From assembly GCA_037147175.1 (NCBI GenBank), contig JBAWVS010000027.1:1-29971 (forward strand): DNA of 29,971 bases. The letters run 5' to 3'. How positions within the stretch are numbered: position 1 is the first letter of the stretch; each line of letters starts with the position of its first letter. The notes under the pieces are model-generated. The model was not told the origin of the DNA and did no database searches. It saw only the letters and a list, made by a program, of their open reading frames with translations. Shown here piece by piece: positions 8,670 to 16,726 of the stretch. The DNA comes from a bacterium. Lineage in GTDB: Bacteria > Cyanobacteriota > Vampirovibrionia > Gastranaerophilales > UBA9971. Made by a program: the position numbers and the translations under genes.

Positions 8670-9272
8670 CTACTTTTCAGAAGCCGAAAGCTGGTCTTCG
8701 TATTTTTTTATATCAAGATCAATGTTTTGTAGTTCCTGGGAAATTTTTTCTTTTTCGGCAGGATTGCTCGCCAGGTCAGTATATTGAGTATAATATTCTT
8801 TTGAATTTTTTAAATCTTCAACTACCAAAGCCAAAATTTCCTTTTTGGTTAATTGCTTTTCTTCAGGTTTATTTGAATCTTCTATTTTATTATTTACCTG
8901 TTTTTCACCGACAGGTTTATTAAGCTTTTCTATTTCTTTTCCTGCAATATCCTGATAAGCCAATCCGATTGTATAATAAGCATCGACAAGATTTTTATCC
9001 AGAGAAATCGCTTGTTTTAAGGAATCTATAGATTTTTCATATTCTTCGTTTTTATAATAAGCAACTCCGAGATTATAGTGATTTTGGGGGAAATCAGGAT
9101 TTAAGTCATTTATTGACTCGAGTCGGGAAATCGCACCCTTGACATCACCGCTATTCATTAGCTCTACGGCTTTTTGATTTAGGGTTTGCACGTCAGGATT
9201 TGATATAACTTTTGTACAGGATACAAGAAACGGTGTTAATGCCAATAAAAACAGGATTTTAATATTTTTCAT
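8670..9272 (-). CDS. TPR-repeat lipoprotein
   Basis: A 200-residue protein with a lipoprotein signal ending in FLVSC (Cys19 as the lipidation site). Tetratricopeptide repeats follow at about residues 28-110 (NQKAVELMNSGDVKGAISRL, NHYNLGVAYYKNEEYEKSID, DAYYTIGLAYQDIA). The C-terminal half is charged and probably coiled coil (residues 115-200). TPRs bind other proteins, so a scaffold role at the outer or inner membrane is likely, but no partner is indicated. A good ribosome-binding site, TTAAGGAG, precedes the ATG. It lies 18 bases downstream of purN on the same strand, and converges with the efflux-channel gene. Confidence 0.8.
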   Translation of the reverse strand: MKNIKILFLLALTPFLVSCTKVISNPDVQTLNQKAVELMNSGDVKGAISRLESINDLNPDFPQNHYNLGVAYYKNEEYEKSIDSLKQAISLDKNLVDAYYTIGLAYQDIAGKEIEKLNKPVGEKQVNNKIEDSNKPEEKQLTKKEILALVVEDLKNSKEYYTQYTDLASNPAEKEKISQELQNIDLDIKKYEDQLSASEK

Positions 9273-9290
9273 TTTTGATTTCTCCTTAAT

Positions 9291-9914
9291 TTATTTTTTA
9301 TTTTTATTTAATAATAAAGTTGAAATAAATTCATTAACTGCCTTGGGATAAAGTTTATGTTCTTCTTTAAGTACCTTTGCAGCAAGACTTTCCGCTGTAT
9401 CATCCGATTTTATTGAAACACATGCCTGAGCTAAAACAGGGCCTCCATCGATTTCTTCAGTTACCAGATGCACTGTACATCCACTTTTTTCCGAGTTTGC
9501 ACTTATTACAGCCTGATGTACTTTCATTCCGTACATGCCCTTCCCTCCAAAATCAGGAAGCAAGCTGGGATGAATGTTTAGAATCTTATTTTCGTAAGCT
9601 TTTAAAAAAGGCGGCGTTATAATTCTCAAATAGCCGGCAAAAAGAACAACATCAATGTTGAACTCTTTTAATTTTTCGAGCAAAAATAAATCATATTCTT
9701 CATCTGAATTAAACAAACTTCTTTCGATAGAAACAGCGGGGATTTTTGCTTCTCTTGCTATAGTTAAAGCATACGAGTCTTTTTTATTGGAAATAACAAG
9801 TGCAATATTTGCATTTGCAATATTCTCGTTATTTATTGCATTTATTAGGGCAGACAGATTACTGCCTTTGCCTGAAGCAAGTACAGCAAGTGAAACCTGC
9901 GAATTTAAACTCAT
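9291..9914 (-). CDS. purN: Phosphoribosylglycinamide formyltransferase
   Basis: PurN transfers a formyl group from 10-formyltetrahydrofolate to GAR in the third step of purine synthesis, in the cytoplasm. The glycine loop LASGKGSNL is at residues 12-20. The catalytic set is present: Asn113 and His115 in LNIHPSLLP, and Asp156 in VTEEIDGGPVLAQ. The length of 207 residues fits the family. The frame is open further upstream, to 9944, but that would overlap pxpA; the ATG at 9914, two codons beyond the pxpA stop, begins the usual family N-terminus. It is probably co-transcribed with pxpA, an unusual partner, as no other purine gene is nearby. Confidence 0.93.
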   Translation of the reverse strand: MSLNSQVSLAVLASGKGSNLSALINAINNENIANANIALVISNKKDSYALTIAREAKIPAVSIERSLFNSDEEYDLFLLEKLKEFNIDVVLFAGYLRIITPPFLKAYENKILNIHPSLLPDFGGKGMYGMKVHQAVISANSEKSGCTVHLVTEEIDGGPVLAQACVSIKSDDTAESLAAKVLKEEHKLYPKAVNEFISTLLLNKNKK

Positions 9915-9918
9915 TTTT

Positions 9919-10731
9919 TTAGAGCCATCCATTTTCTGCAACATAAGTTCCGATTATTGGTATTGGATTTGAGATTAATGCTTTTGCTTTTTGAGCCAGT
10001 TCAATTGAAACGGCTGATTTTACAGAAAGATGAACGGTTTTTATTTCCAGTTTTGTTCTTCCTTGCTGGTTGTTTATTACTGAAGAATCCCTGACCAGAG
10101 TCTCAAGAAGCCTTGTTGAATACTCAAGATCAACTATATCGCCTGCTTCAAAGTCGACAGTTCCGTCTATTGCATATTTTTTATCGAGCTGAACTTCCTG
10201 AGCAACTCTAAGATTGGTTTCCTCTCCTGCTTTAAGAAGATTTTCTCCCGGTGCTCCGACATAAATTAGCCACGGGTCATATTTTGCTACAGCTTTTGCA
10301 ATAGCCAGAGAAGTTTTATAATTTTTTGCCGCCTCAACATACATTGCTCCGTGGGGTCTTACATGCTCTACAGTTAAGTTATAAAGTTTTGCCAGAGAAT
10401 TTAACGCACCGATTTGATAAACAACAAGCGCCTGAATTTCTTCATCGTTCAGGTTCATATTGCGATACCCGAAGCCTTGAATATCAGGATAACCGACATG
10501 CGCTCCGACAGTAAGATTGTTTTCCGAAGCCAGTTTTAGCATGTTCATTATAGTTAATGGATCACCTGCATGCGAGCCGCAGGAAATATTAACTGAGCTT
10601 ACATACTGCAAAAGTTCGAGTTCCTGTTCGTTTTTATAAACTCCGAAGCTTTGTCCCAAATCACAGTTTAAGTCAATATTTATTTGTTTTTCAGGTTTTT
10701 GTTCTTTTTTTATACTTGATAATGGAATCAT
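9919..10731 (-). CDS. pxpA: 5-oxoprolinase subunit A (LamB/YcsF family)
   Basis: The 270-residue protein contains the family signature IDLNCDLGQSFGVY at residues 19-32, then NISCGSHAGDP and VGAHVGYPD, and the later VRPHGAMYV, all typical of LamB/YcsF. With PxpB and PxpC, PxpA hydrolyses 5-oxoproline (pyroglutamate) to glutamate using ATP. Genes for PxpB and PxpC are not beside it here, nor anywhere in this window. About 18 polar residues precede the usual family start, but GGAG five or six bases before the ATG supports 10731. The downstream neighbour is purN, four bases beyond the stop. Confidence 0.88.
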   Translation of the reverse strand: MIPLSSIKKEQKPEKQINIDLNCDLGQSFGVYKNEQELELLQYVSSVNISCGSHAGDPLTIMNMLKLASENNLTVGAHVGYPDIQGFGYRNMNLNDEEIQALVVYQIGALNSLAKLYNLTVEHVRPHGAMYVEAAKNYKTSLAIAKAVAKYDPWLIYVGAPGENLLKAGEETNLRVAQEVQLDKKYAIDGTVDFEAGDIVDLEYSTRLLETLVRDSSVINNQQGRTKLEIKTVHLSVKSAVSIELAQKAKALISNPIPIIGTYVAENGWL

Positions 10732-10811
10732 TTTTTCTCCGTTTTACTTGTTGAGTGAATCTAAATTGTTACGAGATAGTTAATTGTACTACCAAATCAA
10801 TCTTTTTTCGT

Positions 10812-10853
10812 TAAATAACTCGAATTGCCAATTAAATTTACGAGTCATTGCGA
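10812..10853 (-). repeat. Composite dispersed repeat, copy B (inverted)
   Basis: TAAATAACTCGAATTGC at 10812-10828, fifteen unrelated bases, then GTCATTGCGA at 10844-10853. This is the reverse complement of copy A at 5732-5773, exact in both blocks and in spacing. Confidence 0.75.
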
Positions 10854-11040
10854 TTCAAGTTATACCGCTTCAAAAATAAATTTAGGATTTTAACTACCGA
10901 TAAAAAGCGGTATTGGGTAGTAGGAGCGTTATTTTCGGAAACGATGAGTTTTCGAAAATATAAACTCATTTTAGTATATTTAGAAGCTTAATTTAGTATA
11001 TGAGAAGATTACTCCGGTAGTCAAATAAATTCATTCACAT

Positions 11041-11070
11041 AAAAAAATTGACCTGTAATACAAGCCAATT
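11041..11070 (-). terminator. Weak Rho-independent terminator after the 11105-11902 gene
   Basis: Read on the minus strand: AATTG, internal loop, TGT, three-base loop, ACA, internal loop, CAATT, then seven T. The stem is short and imperfect, but the T-run directly follows it and the position, 35 bases after the stop, fits. Confidence 0.5.
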
Positions 11071-11104
11071 ATATAAAATAATATTAGAGAGGAGGGGTAT
11101 ATAG

Positions 11105-11902
11105 TTAACTTAAACCTGATGTTAAAGCCCTTTGCTTTTGCATTTCCGTCAAATATTTTGCGGCTTCCCTGTTTTGTGCTTTTATGGACTTTCCTATAAC
11201 TTTGTCAAGAACAGCATCAGTTGATTTACTTGCAATAATACTGCCTGCAATAGCGCCCCCAAACATAGCAAAGGTTCTGTATTTTGGAGGGACTAATTCT
11301 TTTGCAAAATGAGCTATTGTTCCAAATGTAACTGTAGAAGCAACAATTTTTGACACTGACCTGACAGTTTGTTTGCCAAAATCACCGTTTTGATAGGAAC
11401 TATAAAGATCCGGAGCCTCTGTCAGCCCTGAAGTCAACAATCCAAATCTTGTTGTAACTCCAAGAATATTTGAAGCAAGTTTTCCCGTCGCATATCTGAA
11501 CGACTGGGATTTTACTGCATCTTCTGAAGCTTCCAAGAATAACTGACCATTTTCAACCTGAAATTTACCGTCAGATAAATATTCTATTGCTCTTTGCGAA
11601 ACTTTTGAATCAATCAGATTTTTATCGAGATTTTTAATAACAGTTTTTGTTTCGGGTGAACAATGTTTATCTACAAATTTTTCTAAAAAGGTTCCGCCAA
11701 GAAAGTTGAACTTGGTAACTTCATTACGATCCCTCATAGAAAATCCTGTTGCCATTTCGGATTTTGCCTGTTTGTATAATTTCATATAAAAAGGGATGTT
11801 ATTTACATATCTTCCCGCTTTCATAGAAGAACCCGCACTCATTCCTTCTGAGTACGCATCACTTCTCAAAAATGGCAAAACTTGTAAAACCGAACTTACC
11901 AT
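11105..11902 (-). CDS. Uncharacterised protein
   Basis: I do not recognise this 265-residue protein. It starts MVSSVLQVLPFLRSDAYSEG and has no clear signal peptide. The C-terminal third contains a glycine- and alanine-rich apolar segment (MFGGAIAGSIIASKSTDAVL, residues ~212-232) that could be a membrane-inserting helix pair, preceded by another apolar stretch (SKIVASTVTFGTIAHFA). The rest is mixed and mostly helical in appearance. AAGGAAG before the ATG is a good ribosome-binding site. It has its own terminator and sits downstream of murG on the same strand, separated by 130 bases, so it need not be part of the cell-wall operon. Probably lineage-specific. Confidence 0.7.
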   Translation of the reverse strand: MVSSVLQVLPFLRSDAYSEGMSAGSSMKAGRYVNNIPFYMKLYKQAKSEMATGFSMRDRNEVTKFNFLGGTFLEKFVDKHCSPETKTVIKNLDKNLIDSKVSQRAIEYLSDGKFQVENGQLFLEASEDAVKSQSFRYATGKLASNILGVTTRFGLLTSGLTEAPDLYSSYQNGDFGKQTVRSVSKIVASTVTFGTIAHFAKELVPPKYRTFAMFGGAIAGSIIASKSTDAVLDKVIGKSIKAQNREAAKYLTEMQKQRALTSGLS

Positions 11903-12033
11903 TAAAAAACTTCCTTCCCATATGCTTCCATTAAAATAAACAATTTTTTTTACCCAAAATTGCGCTGTCAGCTAATAATTTAAATAAATCTTTACAATTT
12001 TATTTAAACCAAAACAGGGTAAAGATAAAGGTA

Positions 12034-13161
12034 TTATTTAATAACAACATTTTTTAAGATTTTGATAATATCTTCTGTTGCCTTGGGTTTAGCCAAATTT
12101 TTATTGGTTTGTTTCATTTGTTCAAGCTTATCAGGATTACTAAAAATATCTAAAATCAATTCAATGAGTTTTTCGGGTTTGCAGTCGGCATCTTCGAGAT
12201 AGAAAGAAGCCCCGGCGGCTTCCATGGCTTTTGCGTTGAATCTCTGGTGGTCAGCCGCCGCATAAGGATAAGGCACAAGTATGGATGGAAGCCCGCACAA
12301 ATTCAGCTCGGAAATACTTAATGAACCTGCCCTTGATACAGACATATCCGCGGCATTAAGAGGGATTTCAATATTATTAAAGAACGGTTTAACTACATAA
12401 CAAGGGTTATTGAGCAGTTCAGGAGTTTTTTGAGTTAATTCCCGAACATAATTATTGTAGTTTTTCGCTCCGGTCTGATGAATTATCTGAAATCCGCTGT
12501 TTATCAAAACAGGCGATGCTCCCATTATAGCGTTGTTTATTGTATTAGCACCCTGTGAACCTCCTGTGACAAGAATAGTTTTCTTATCAGGATCAAGATT
12601 AAGCTCTTTTAATGCTTCATTTTTGCTGACCTGAAGAAAATTTGCCCTAATCGGATTTCCGTTAAGCACTATATTATTTGATTTCAGATGATATTTTGCT
12701 TGCTCAAAAGATATAGAAACGACCGATGCCCACTTTGCCATGAATTTATTGACAATCCCGGGATAGGCATCCGGATCATGAATAACAAAAGGCACATTGA
12801 GCCATTTAGCAGCCAATAAAACAGCCCCGCTGACATATCCGCCTGTTCCTAAAACAACATCAGGCTTGAGTTTTGAGATATAAAAAGCAGATTGTATTGC
12901 CGCAAAGATAAGTTCAAAAAACCATTTTATTAATTTCAAACTTGTCTTTCTTGGCATTCCTGAAACGTTTATTGAATAAAAATCAATATTTTCGGCAAGA
13001 ACAATGTCTTTTTCCATATTTTTTTTACAGCCGATATAAAAGATTTTTTCAATATCATTATCCTGTTTTAATTTTTGTACAACTGCGATTGCAGGGAAAA
13101 TATGCCCGCCTGTTCCGCCTCCGGTTATTAAGATTTTAATTTTGCTACCTGATTCGGACAT
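12034..13161 (-). CDS. murG: UDP-GlcNAc: lipid I N-acetylglucosaminyltransferase
   Basis: MurG adds GlcNAc to lipid I to form lipid II on the inner face of the cytoplasmic membrane. The acceptor-side glycine loop is GGGTGGHIFPA near the N-terminus. The second glycine motif, GGSQGANTINNAI, and the UDP-sugar region SRAGSLSISEL with PYPYAAADHQRFNA are present. From the ATG at 13161 the protein has 375 residues, typical for the family. An upstream in-frame ATG at 13173 has no ribosome-binding site, while AGGA stands just before 13161. Either start overlaps the ftsW 3' end. It is the last gene of the murF-mraY-murD-ftsW-murG series; murC, which often follows, is absent. Confidence 0.95.
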   Translation of the reverse strand: MSESGSKIKILITGGGTGGHIFPAIAVVQKLKQDNDIEKIFYIGCKKNMEKDIVLAENIDFYSINVSGMPRKTSLKLIKWFFELIFAAIQSAFYISKLKPDVVLGTGGYVSGAVLLAAKWLNVPFVIHDPDAYPGIVNKFMAKWASVVSISFEQAKYHLKSNNIVLNGNPIRANFLQVSKNEALKELNLDPDKKTILVTGGSQGANTINNAIMGASPVLINSGFQIIHQTGAKNYNNYVRELTQKTPELLNNPCYVVKPFFNNIEIPLNAADMSVSRAGSLSISELNLCGLPSILVPYPYAAADHQRFNAKAMEAAGASFYLEDADCKPEKLIELILDIFSNPDKLEQMKQTNKNLAKPKATEDIIKILKNVVIK

Positions 13162-14353
13162 AATTTTCCTCATTAGGCAGGATTTTTTTGATTCTTTTCT
13201 TAGAAATATTCAGCAAAATCCCTAACATTCCGAGGGTAACAACCGTTGAAGTTCCGCCATGACTAATTAAAGGCAGGGTTACACCTGTTACAGGGAAGAC
13301 ACCCGTTGCAACCGCAATATTAATAAATGCCTGAACTGCAAGAGAAAAAGTGATTCCGAACGCTAAAAGCTTTCCGAAGTGGTTTGTGCATTTGTTCGCA
13401 ATAAAAAATCCCCTGTAAATAAACGCCAGAAAGAGTCCGATAAGCAATATTGCCCCTACGAACCCGAATTCTTCGCAAATTACCGCAAAAATAAAATCCG
13501 TATAACAAAATGGAAGCCAGAAAAGCTTTTGTCGGGACATTCCATAACCTACCCCGAAAAATCCGCCCGATCCGATTGCGTATAAAGACTGAATGATATT
13601 ATAGCCGATACCCTGCGGATCAGACCATGGATCAAGCCAACCTGTTATCCTTTTCATCTGGTAGCCGTGCATAAGGTTTTCTATGCCAAAGACAAGCAGC
13701 AAAGAAACTGCACTAAGCCCGACTCCGCTTATAAGCCTGAATGATGCGCCCCCTACAAGAAGCAGTGAAACTGTTATTAATGTCAAAATCACAGCTATGC
13801 TTAAATTAGGCTGCTTTAAAACTATTACTATCAAGACACCGACTATTAACAGGTGTTCCATCATTTTTCTGCTGAACAAATTTTTGCTGTTTGTTATTGC
13901 TGAAGAAACCAGCAAAATAGTTGCTATTTTGGCAAATTCTGACGGCTGAACCGGTAGACCCATAAGCCATCTTGATGAACCATAATCAGTTCGTCCGATG
14001 CCGGGAATTAATGTCGCTAGCGTCAAAAGCGTTACTACAATAGCGATTGGCATTGTCCATGGCCGCCATATTTTATAATTTATTTTAGAAGTTATTACAA
14101 GTAAAATAAGTCCTACTGTAACTGCTGCAATGTGTTTTATCGGAAAATAAGCAGGATTATGATAAATTTCCGCCCCTTCCGGAGCGCCTGCACTGAAAAT
14201 TGCCATTATCCCGAAAATTATTAGCGAAAGTATAATGATAATCAGCATAGTATCAGGAGGACCGACCACTTCTGCGTTTTCATTAATTTTAGTTTCACCT
14301 ATTTGCGTTTTTAAATTTTTTATTCTAGCGTTGCGTTTTTTTACTACGGACAT
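13145..14353 (-). CDS. ftsW: Lipid II polymerase of the divisome (SEDS family)
   Basis: FtsW polymerises lipid II into septal peptidoglycan together with a class B penicillin-binding protein. The protein has about ten membrane helices. Family blocks visible are GSSRWLMGLPVQPSEFAKIA, GSGGFFGVGYGMSRQKLFWL, CYTDFIFAVICEEFGFVGA and, near the C-terminus, TGVTLPLISHGGTS. The frame is open to 14410, which would overlap murD by 86 bases; the ATG at 14353 gives 402 residues, a normal length, and a 29-base overlap, though no strong ribosome-binding site precedes it. Translational coupling with murD is likely. FtsW rather than RodA is chosen from the dcw context. Confidence 0.92.
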   Translation of the reverse strand: MSVVKKRNARIKNLKTQIGETKINENAEVVGPPDTMLIIIILSLIIFGIMAIFSAGAPEGAEIYHNPAYFPIKHIAAVTVGLILLVITSKINYKIWRPWTMPIAIVVTLLTLATLIPGIGRTDYGSSRWLMGLPVQPSEFAKIATILLVSSAITNSKNLFSRKMMEHLLIVGVLIVIVLKQPNLSIAVILTLITVSLLLVGGASFRLISGVGLSAVSLLLVFGIENLMHGYQMKRITGWLDPWSDPQGIGYNIIQSLYAIGSGGFFGVGYGMSRQKLFWLPFCYTDFIFAVICEEFGFVGAILLIGLFLAFIYRGFFIANKCTNHFGKLLAFGITFSLAVQAFINIAVATGVFPVTGVTLPLISHGGTSTVVTLGMLGILLNISKKRIKKILPNEENYVRIR

Positions 14354-15689
14354 AACTTTTAAATATTTGTCCCCTTTCTTCAAAGTTTTTGAACATATCA
14401 AAGCTTGCACATGCCGGTGAAAGCAGGACTGACCCGAGATTAAGTTTTCCTGCTGAATCTATAGCTTCTTCAAATGTTCTTTTTTTATAAATATTATTGA
14501 ATCCTGACTTAATTAATGCTTCTTCAAATCTGTCAGAAGCTTCTCCTATTAAAATAACAGCATTTGCATGTTTATTGACTTCATCGCAAAATTCTGTTAA
14601 ATCTGTTCCTTTGTCCCTGCCTCCTGCAATAAGAACTACTTTTTTATTCTCAAAAGCCCTTAAAGCACATATTGTAGAATCACAATTCGTTGCTTTAGAG
14701 TCGTTATAGTATTCAATGCCGTCTATTGTCTCTACATATTCAATCCTGTGCTCGGGTGGAGAAAAGTTTTTGATTGTTGATTTGATTATTTCGGCATCTA
14801 CTCCCGCAATATGTGCTACAGCTATTGCAGACATTATATTTTCAAGGTTATGTTTTCCCTTTAACGGTATTTCGTCTAAATTTATGACTTCAATAATTTT
14901 TTTATTTTTGTCTTTAATAAGAATTTTATTTTCTTTCACAAAAACGCATTTGTCTTCTGCTTCCCTGCCGAAAAAATAGACGTTTGAATCCATTTCGAGC
15001 TTTAAATACGCAATTTTAAAATCACAGGCGTTCAAAACAGACCATGTTGGCTGCCTTCTTACGAACAAATCAGCTTTTGCATTAAAATATTCTTTTTCAT
15101 TGCCATGCCAGTCAATATGGTCAGGGGTGTAATTGATAAAAACAGCTATCTGCGGCTTAAACGTTGGGTTTGTCGCTATTTGGTATGAGCTGACTTCTGC
15201 TACAAAATAATCAATACCGTCTTCTTCCAGCAGCGAAGTTGGAGGCAGACCGATATTTCCGCATGCCGGAGCTTTAAGACCGCTGTTTGTAAGCATTTCC
15301 GATAAAAGTTTTGTGGTTGTAGTTTTTCCGTTTGTGCCTGTAATTGCTATAAACGGGACATTTGTTTCTTTATAAGCAAGGTCAATCTCCCCGAATGTCT
15401 CGATTTTATGTTTTTTTATAAGCTTATAAACCTCTGAGTGCGGAGGAATACCGGGGCTTGTGATTATTACATCGGAATTTAAAATAGTTTCTTCGTTGTT
15501 GCCGCCAGTTTCTACTTTTATCCCGAGCTTTTCAAGTTCGTTGATTTTATCGTTATCATCTGATGAGGCTAATCTTTTTTCGCTGATTGTGCAATTTGCC
15601 CCCTGCGAAGCAAGATATTTGGCGGCAGCAATCCCGCTTAAAGAAAGCCCGAGAACCGTTACATCAACATTAAACCATTTTCTTTTCAT
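14325..15689 (-). CDS. murD: UDP-N-acetylmuramoyl-L-alanine:D-glutamate ligase
   Basis: MurD adds D-glutamate to UDP-MurNAc-L-Ala in the cytoplasm. The 454-residue protein has the N-terminal Rossmann-like domain (VTVLGLSLSGIAAAKYLASQG), the ATP-binding loop ITGTNGKTTTTKLL at about residues 116-129, the central-domain motif NYTPDHIDWHGN, and the C-terminal ligase motif YYNDSKATNCDST. All match the family. It begins seven bases after the mraY stop and overlaps ftsW at its 3' end, as in a tight operon. Confidence 0.95.
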   Translation of the reverse strand: MKRKWFNVDVTVLGLSLSGIAAAKYLASQGANCTISEKRLASSDDNDKINELEKLGIKVETGGNNEETILNSDVIITSPGIPPHSEVYKLIKKHKIETFGEIDLAYKETNVPFIAITGTNGKTTTTKLLSEMLTNSGLKAPACGNIGLPPTSLLEEDGIDYFVAEVSSYQIATNPTFKPQIAVFINYTPDHIDWHGNEKEYFNAKADLFVRRQPTWSVLNACDFKIAYLKLEMDSNVYFFGREAEDKCVFVKENKILIKDKNKKIIEVINLDEIPLKGKHNLENIMSAIAVAHIAGVDAEIIKSTIKNFSPPEHRIEYVETIDGIEYYNDSKATNCDSTICALRAFENKKVVLIAGGRDKGTDLTEFCDEVNKHANAVILIGEASDRFEEALIKSGFNNIYKKRTFEEAIDSAGKLNLGSVLLSPACASFDMFKNFEERGQIFKSYVRSKKTQR

Positions 15690-15695
15690 AATTCA

Positions 15696-16661
15696 TTATC
15701 CATTGAATATTTTGAATAAAATTATACCTGTAACCGCGCTGACAAAGCCTATTGCCCAAAAAGCATAAACAACTTTTTTTTCTGACCATCCGCTTAACTC
15801 AAAATGATGATGGAGCGGACTCATTTTAAAGACTCTTTTTCCTGTTGTTTTAAAGCTTATAACCTGAATGATTACAGATAAAGTCTCTGCTATAAAGATT
15901 ATACCGATAATTAAAAGCCACAGTTCAAACCTGCCTATAATAGCTAATGTTCCCAAAAGCCCGCCAAGAGCCATACTGCCTGTATCACCCATAAACATTT
16001 TTGCAGGATTTAAGTTGTAATACAAAAATCCCAGACAACTGCCGGATACTGCCATACAAATAATAGCAATGTCGTTCCTGCCCAGTAGCAAAGATATAAA
16101 CGTGCAAGCAATTAATGCAAAGAACATCGTCCCTGAAGCAAGCCCGTCAAGCCCGTCAGTAAGGTTTACTGCATTAGAAGCACCGATTATTACTAAAATA
16201 GCCCATATCGGGTAAAAATATCCGAGGTCAATTTTAGTCAGCCCGAATATCGAAACAGAAGTATTTCCGTGTAATGCGATGTATAAAGCAGGGATAAGAG
16301 CTATTGCCGTTTGTAAAATCAGCTTTCCTCTTGCACTTAAGCCTTTATTTTGTTTTTTGGTGATTTTTTCGTAATCATCATTAAACCCTAACAACATATA
16401 CAAAAAGAATGGAATCAAGATAATAACACAGTCTATATTGAAGATTCTGTTCATCACAAGTGTAACTATAGAGGCTATAATTGATGGAATAACTATTATT
16501 ATTCCGCCTGTTGTGGGTGTTCCTGATTTTTTAGCATGCGAAGCAGGTCCATCTTCTCTGATGAATTGCCCGTAAAGTTTTTTTCTGAGGAAATCAAGAT
16601 ATGGTATGCCTGCTAACATAGTAAGCAATAATGCAGTTAAACCGGCGACATATATTAACAC
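15696..16661 (-). CDS. mraY: Phospho-N-acetylmuramoyl-pentapeptide transferase
   Basis: MraY moves phospho-MurNAc-pentapeptide onto undecaprenyl phosphate, forming lipid I in the inner membrane. The 321-residue protein has about ten membrane helices. Diagnostic blocks are HAKKSGTPTTGGIIIV (residues ~43-58), NLTDGLDGLASG with the catalytic Asp, MGDTGSMALGG, and the histidine motif SPLHHHFELSGWSEKKV near the C-terminus. It follows murF by 65 bases and precedes murD by six. Confidence 0.96.
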   Translation of the reverse strand: MLIYVAGLTALLLTMLAGIPYLDFLRKKLYGQFIREDGPASHAKKSGTPTTGGIIIVIPSIIASIVTLVMNRIFNIDCVIILIPFFLYMLLGFNDDYEKITKKQNKGLSARGKLILQTAIALIPALYIALHGNTSVSIFGLTKIDLGYFYPIWAILVIIGASNAVNLTDGLDGLASGTMFFALIACTFISLLLGRNDIAIICMAVSGSCLGFLYYNLNPAKMFMGDTGSMALGGLLGTLAIIGRFELWLLIIGIIFIAETLSVIIQVISFKTTGKRVFKMSPLHHHFELSGWSEKKVVYAFWAIGFVSAVTGIILFKIFNG

Positions 16662-16726
16662 TTTATATTTTTCCTATTTTCTCTCACAACAAAATCATAT
16701 AACAGAAATCAACATATTTAAATTTA

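Larger units (their letters stand above)
10732..11104. other. Gene-free 373-bp interval with repeats and competing inverted repeats
   Basis: No credible coding frame was found. The interval holds copy B of the composite repeat (10812-10853) and a set of inverted repeats. ATACCGCTT (10862-10870) pairs with AAGCGGTAT (10905-10913). ACTACC (10893-10898) can pair with GGTAGT (10916-10921). ACTACCG (10893-10899) can instead pair with CGGTAGT (11015-11021). ATTTTCG (10930-10936) faces CGAAAAT (10953-10959), and ATGAGTTT faces AAACTCAT close by. TTTAGTATAT occurs twice, about 20 bases apart. These pairings are partly mutually exclusive. The pxpA leader must lie here. The terminator for the gene ending at 11105 is at the right end. 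Confidence 0.6.
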
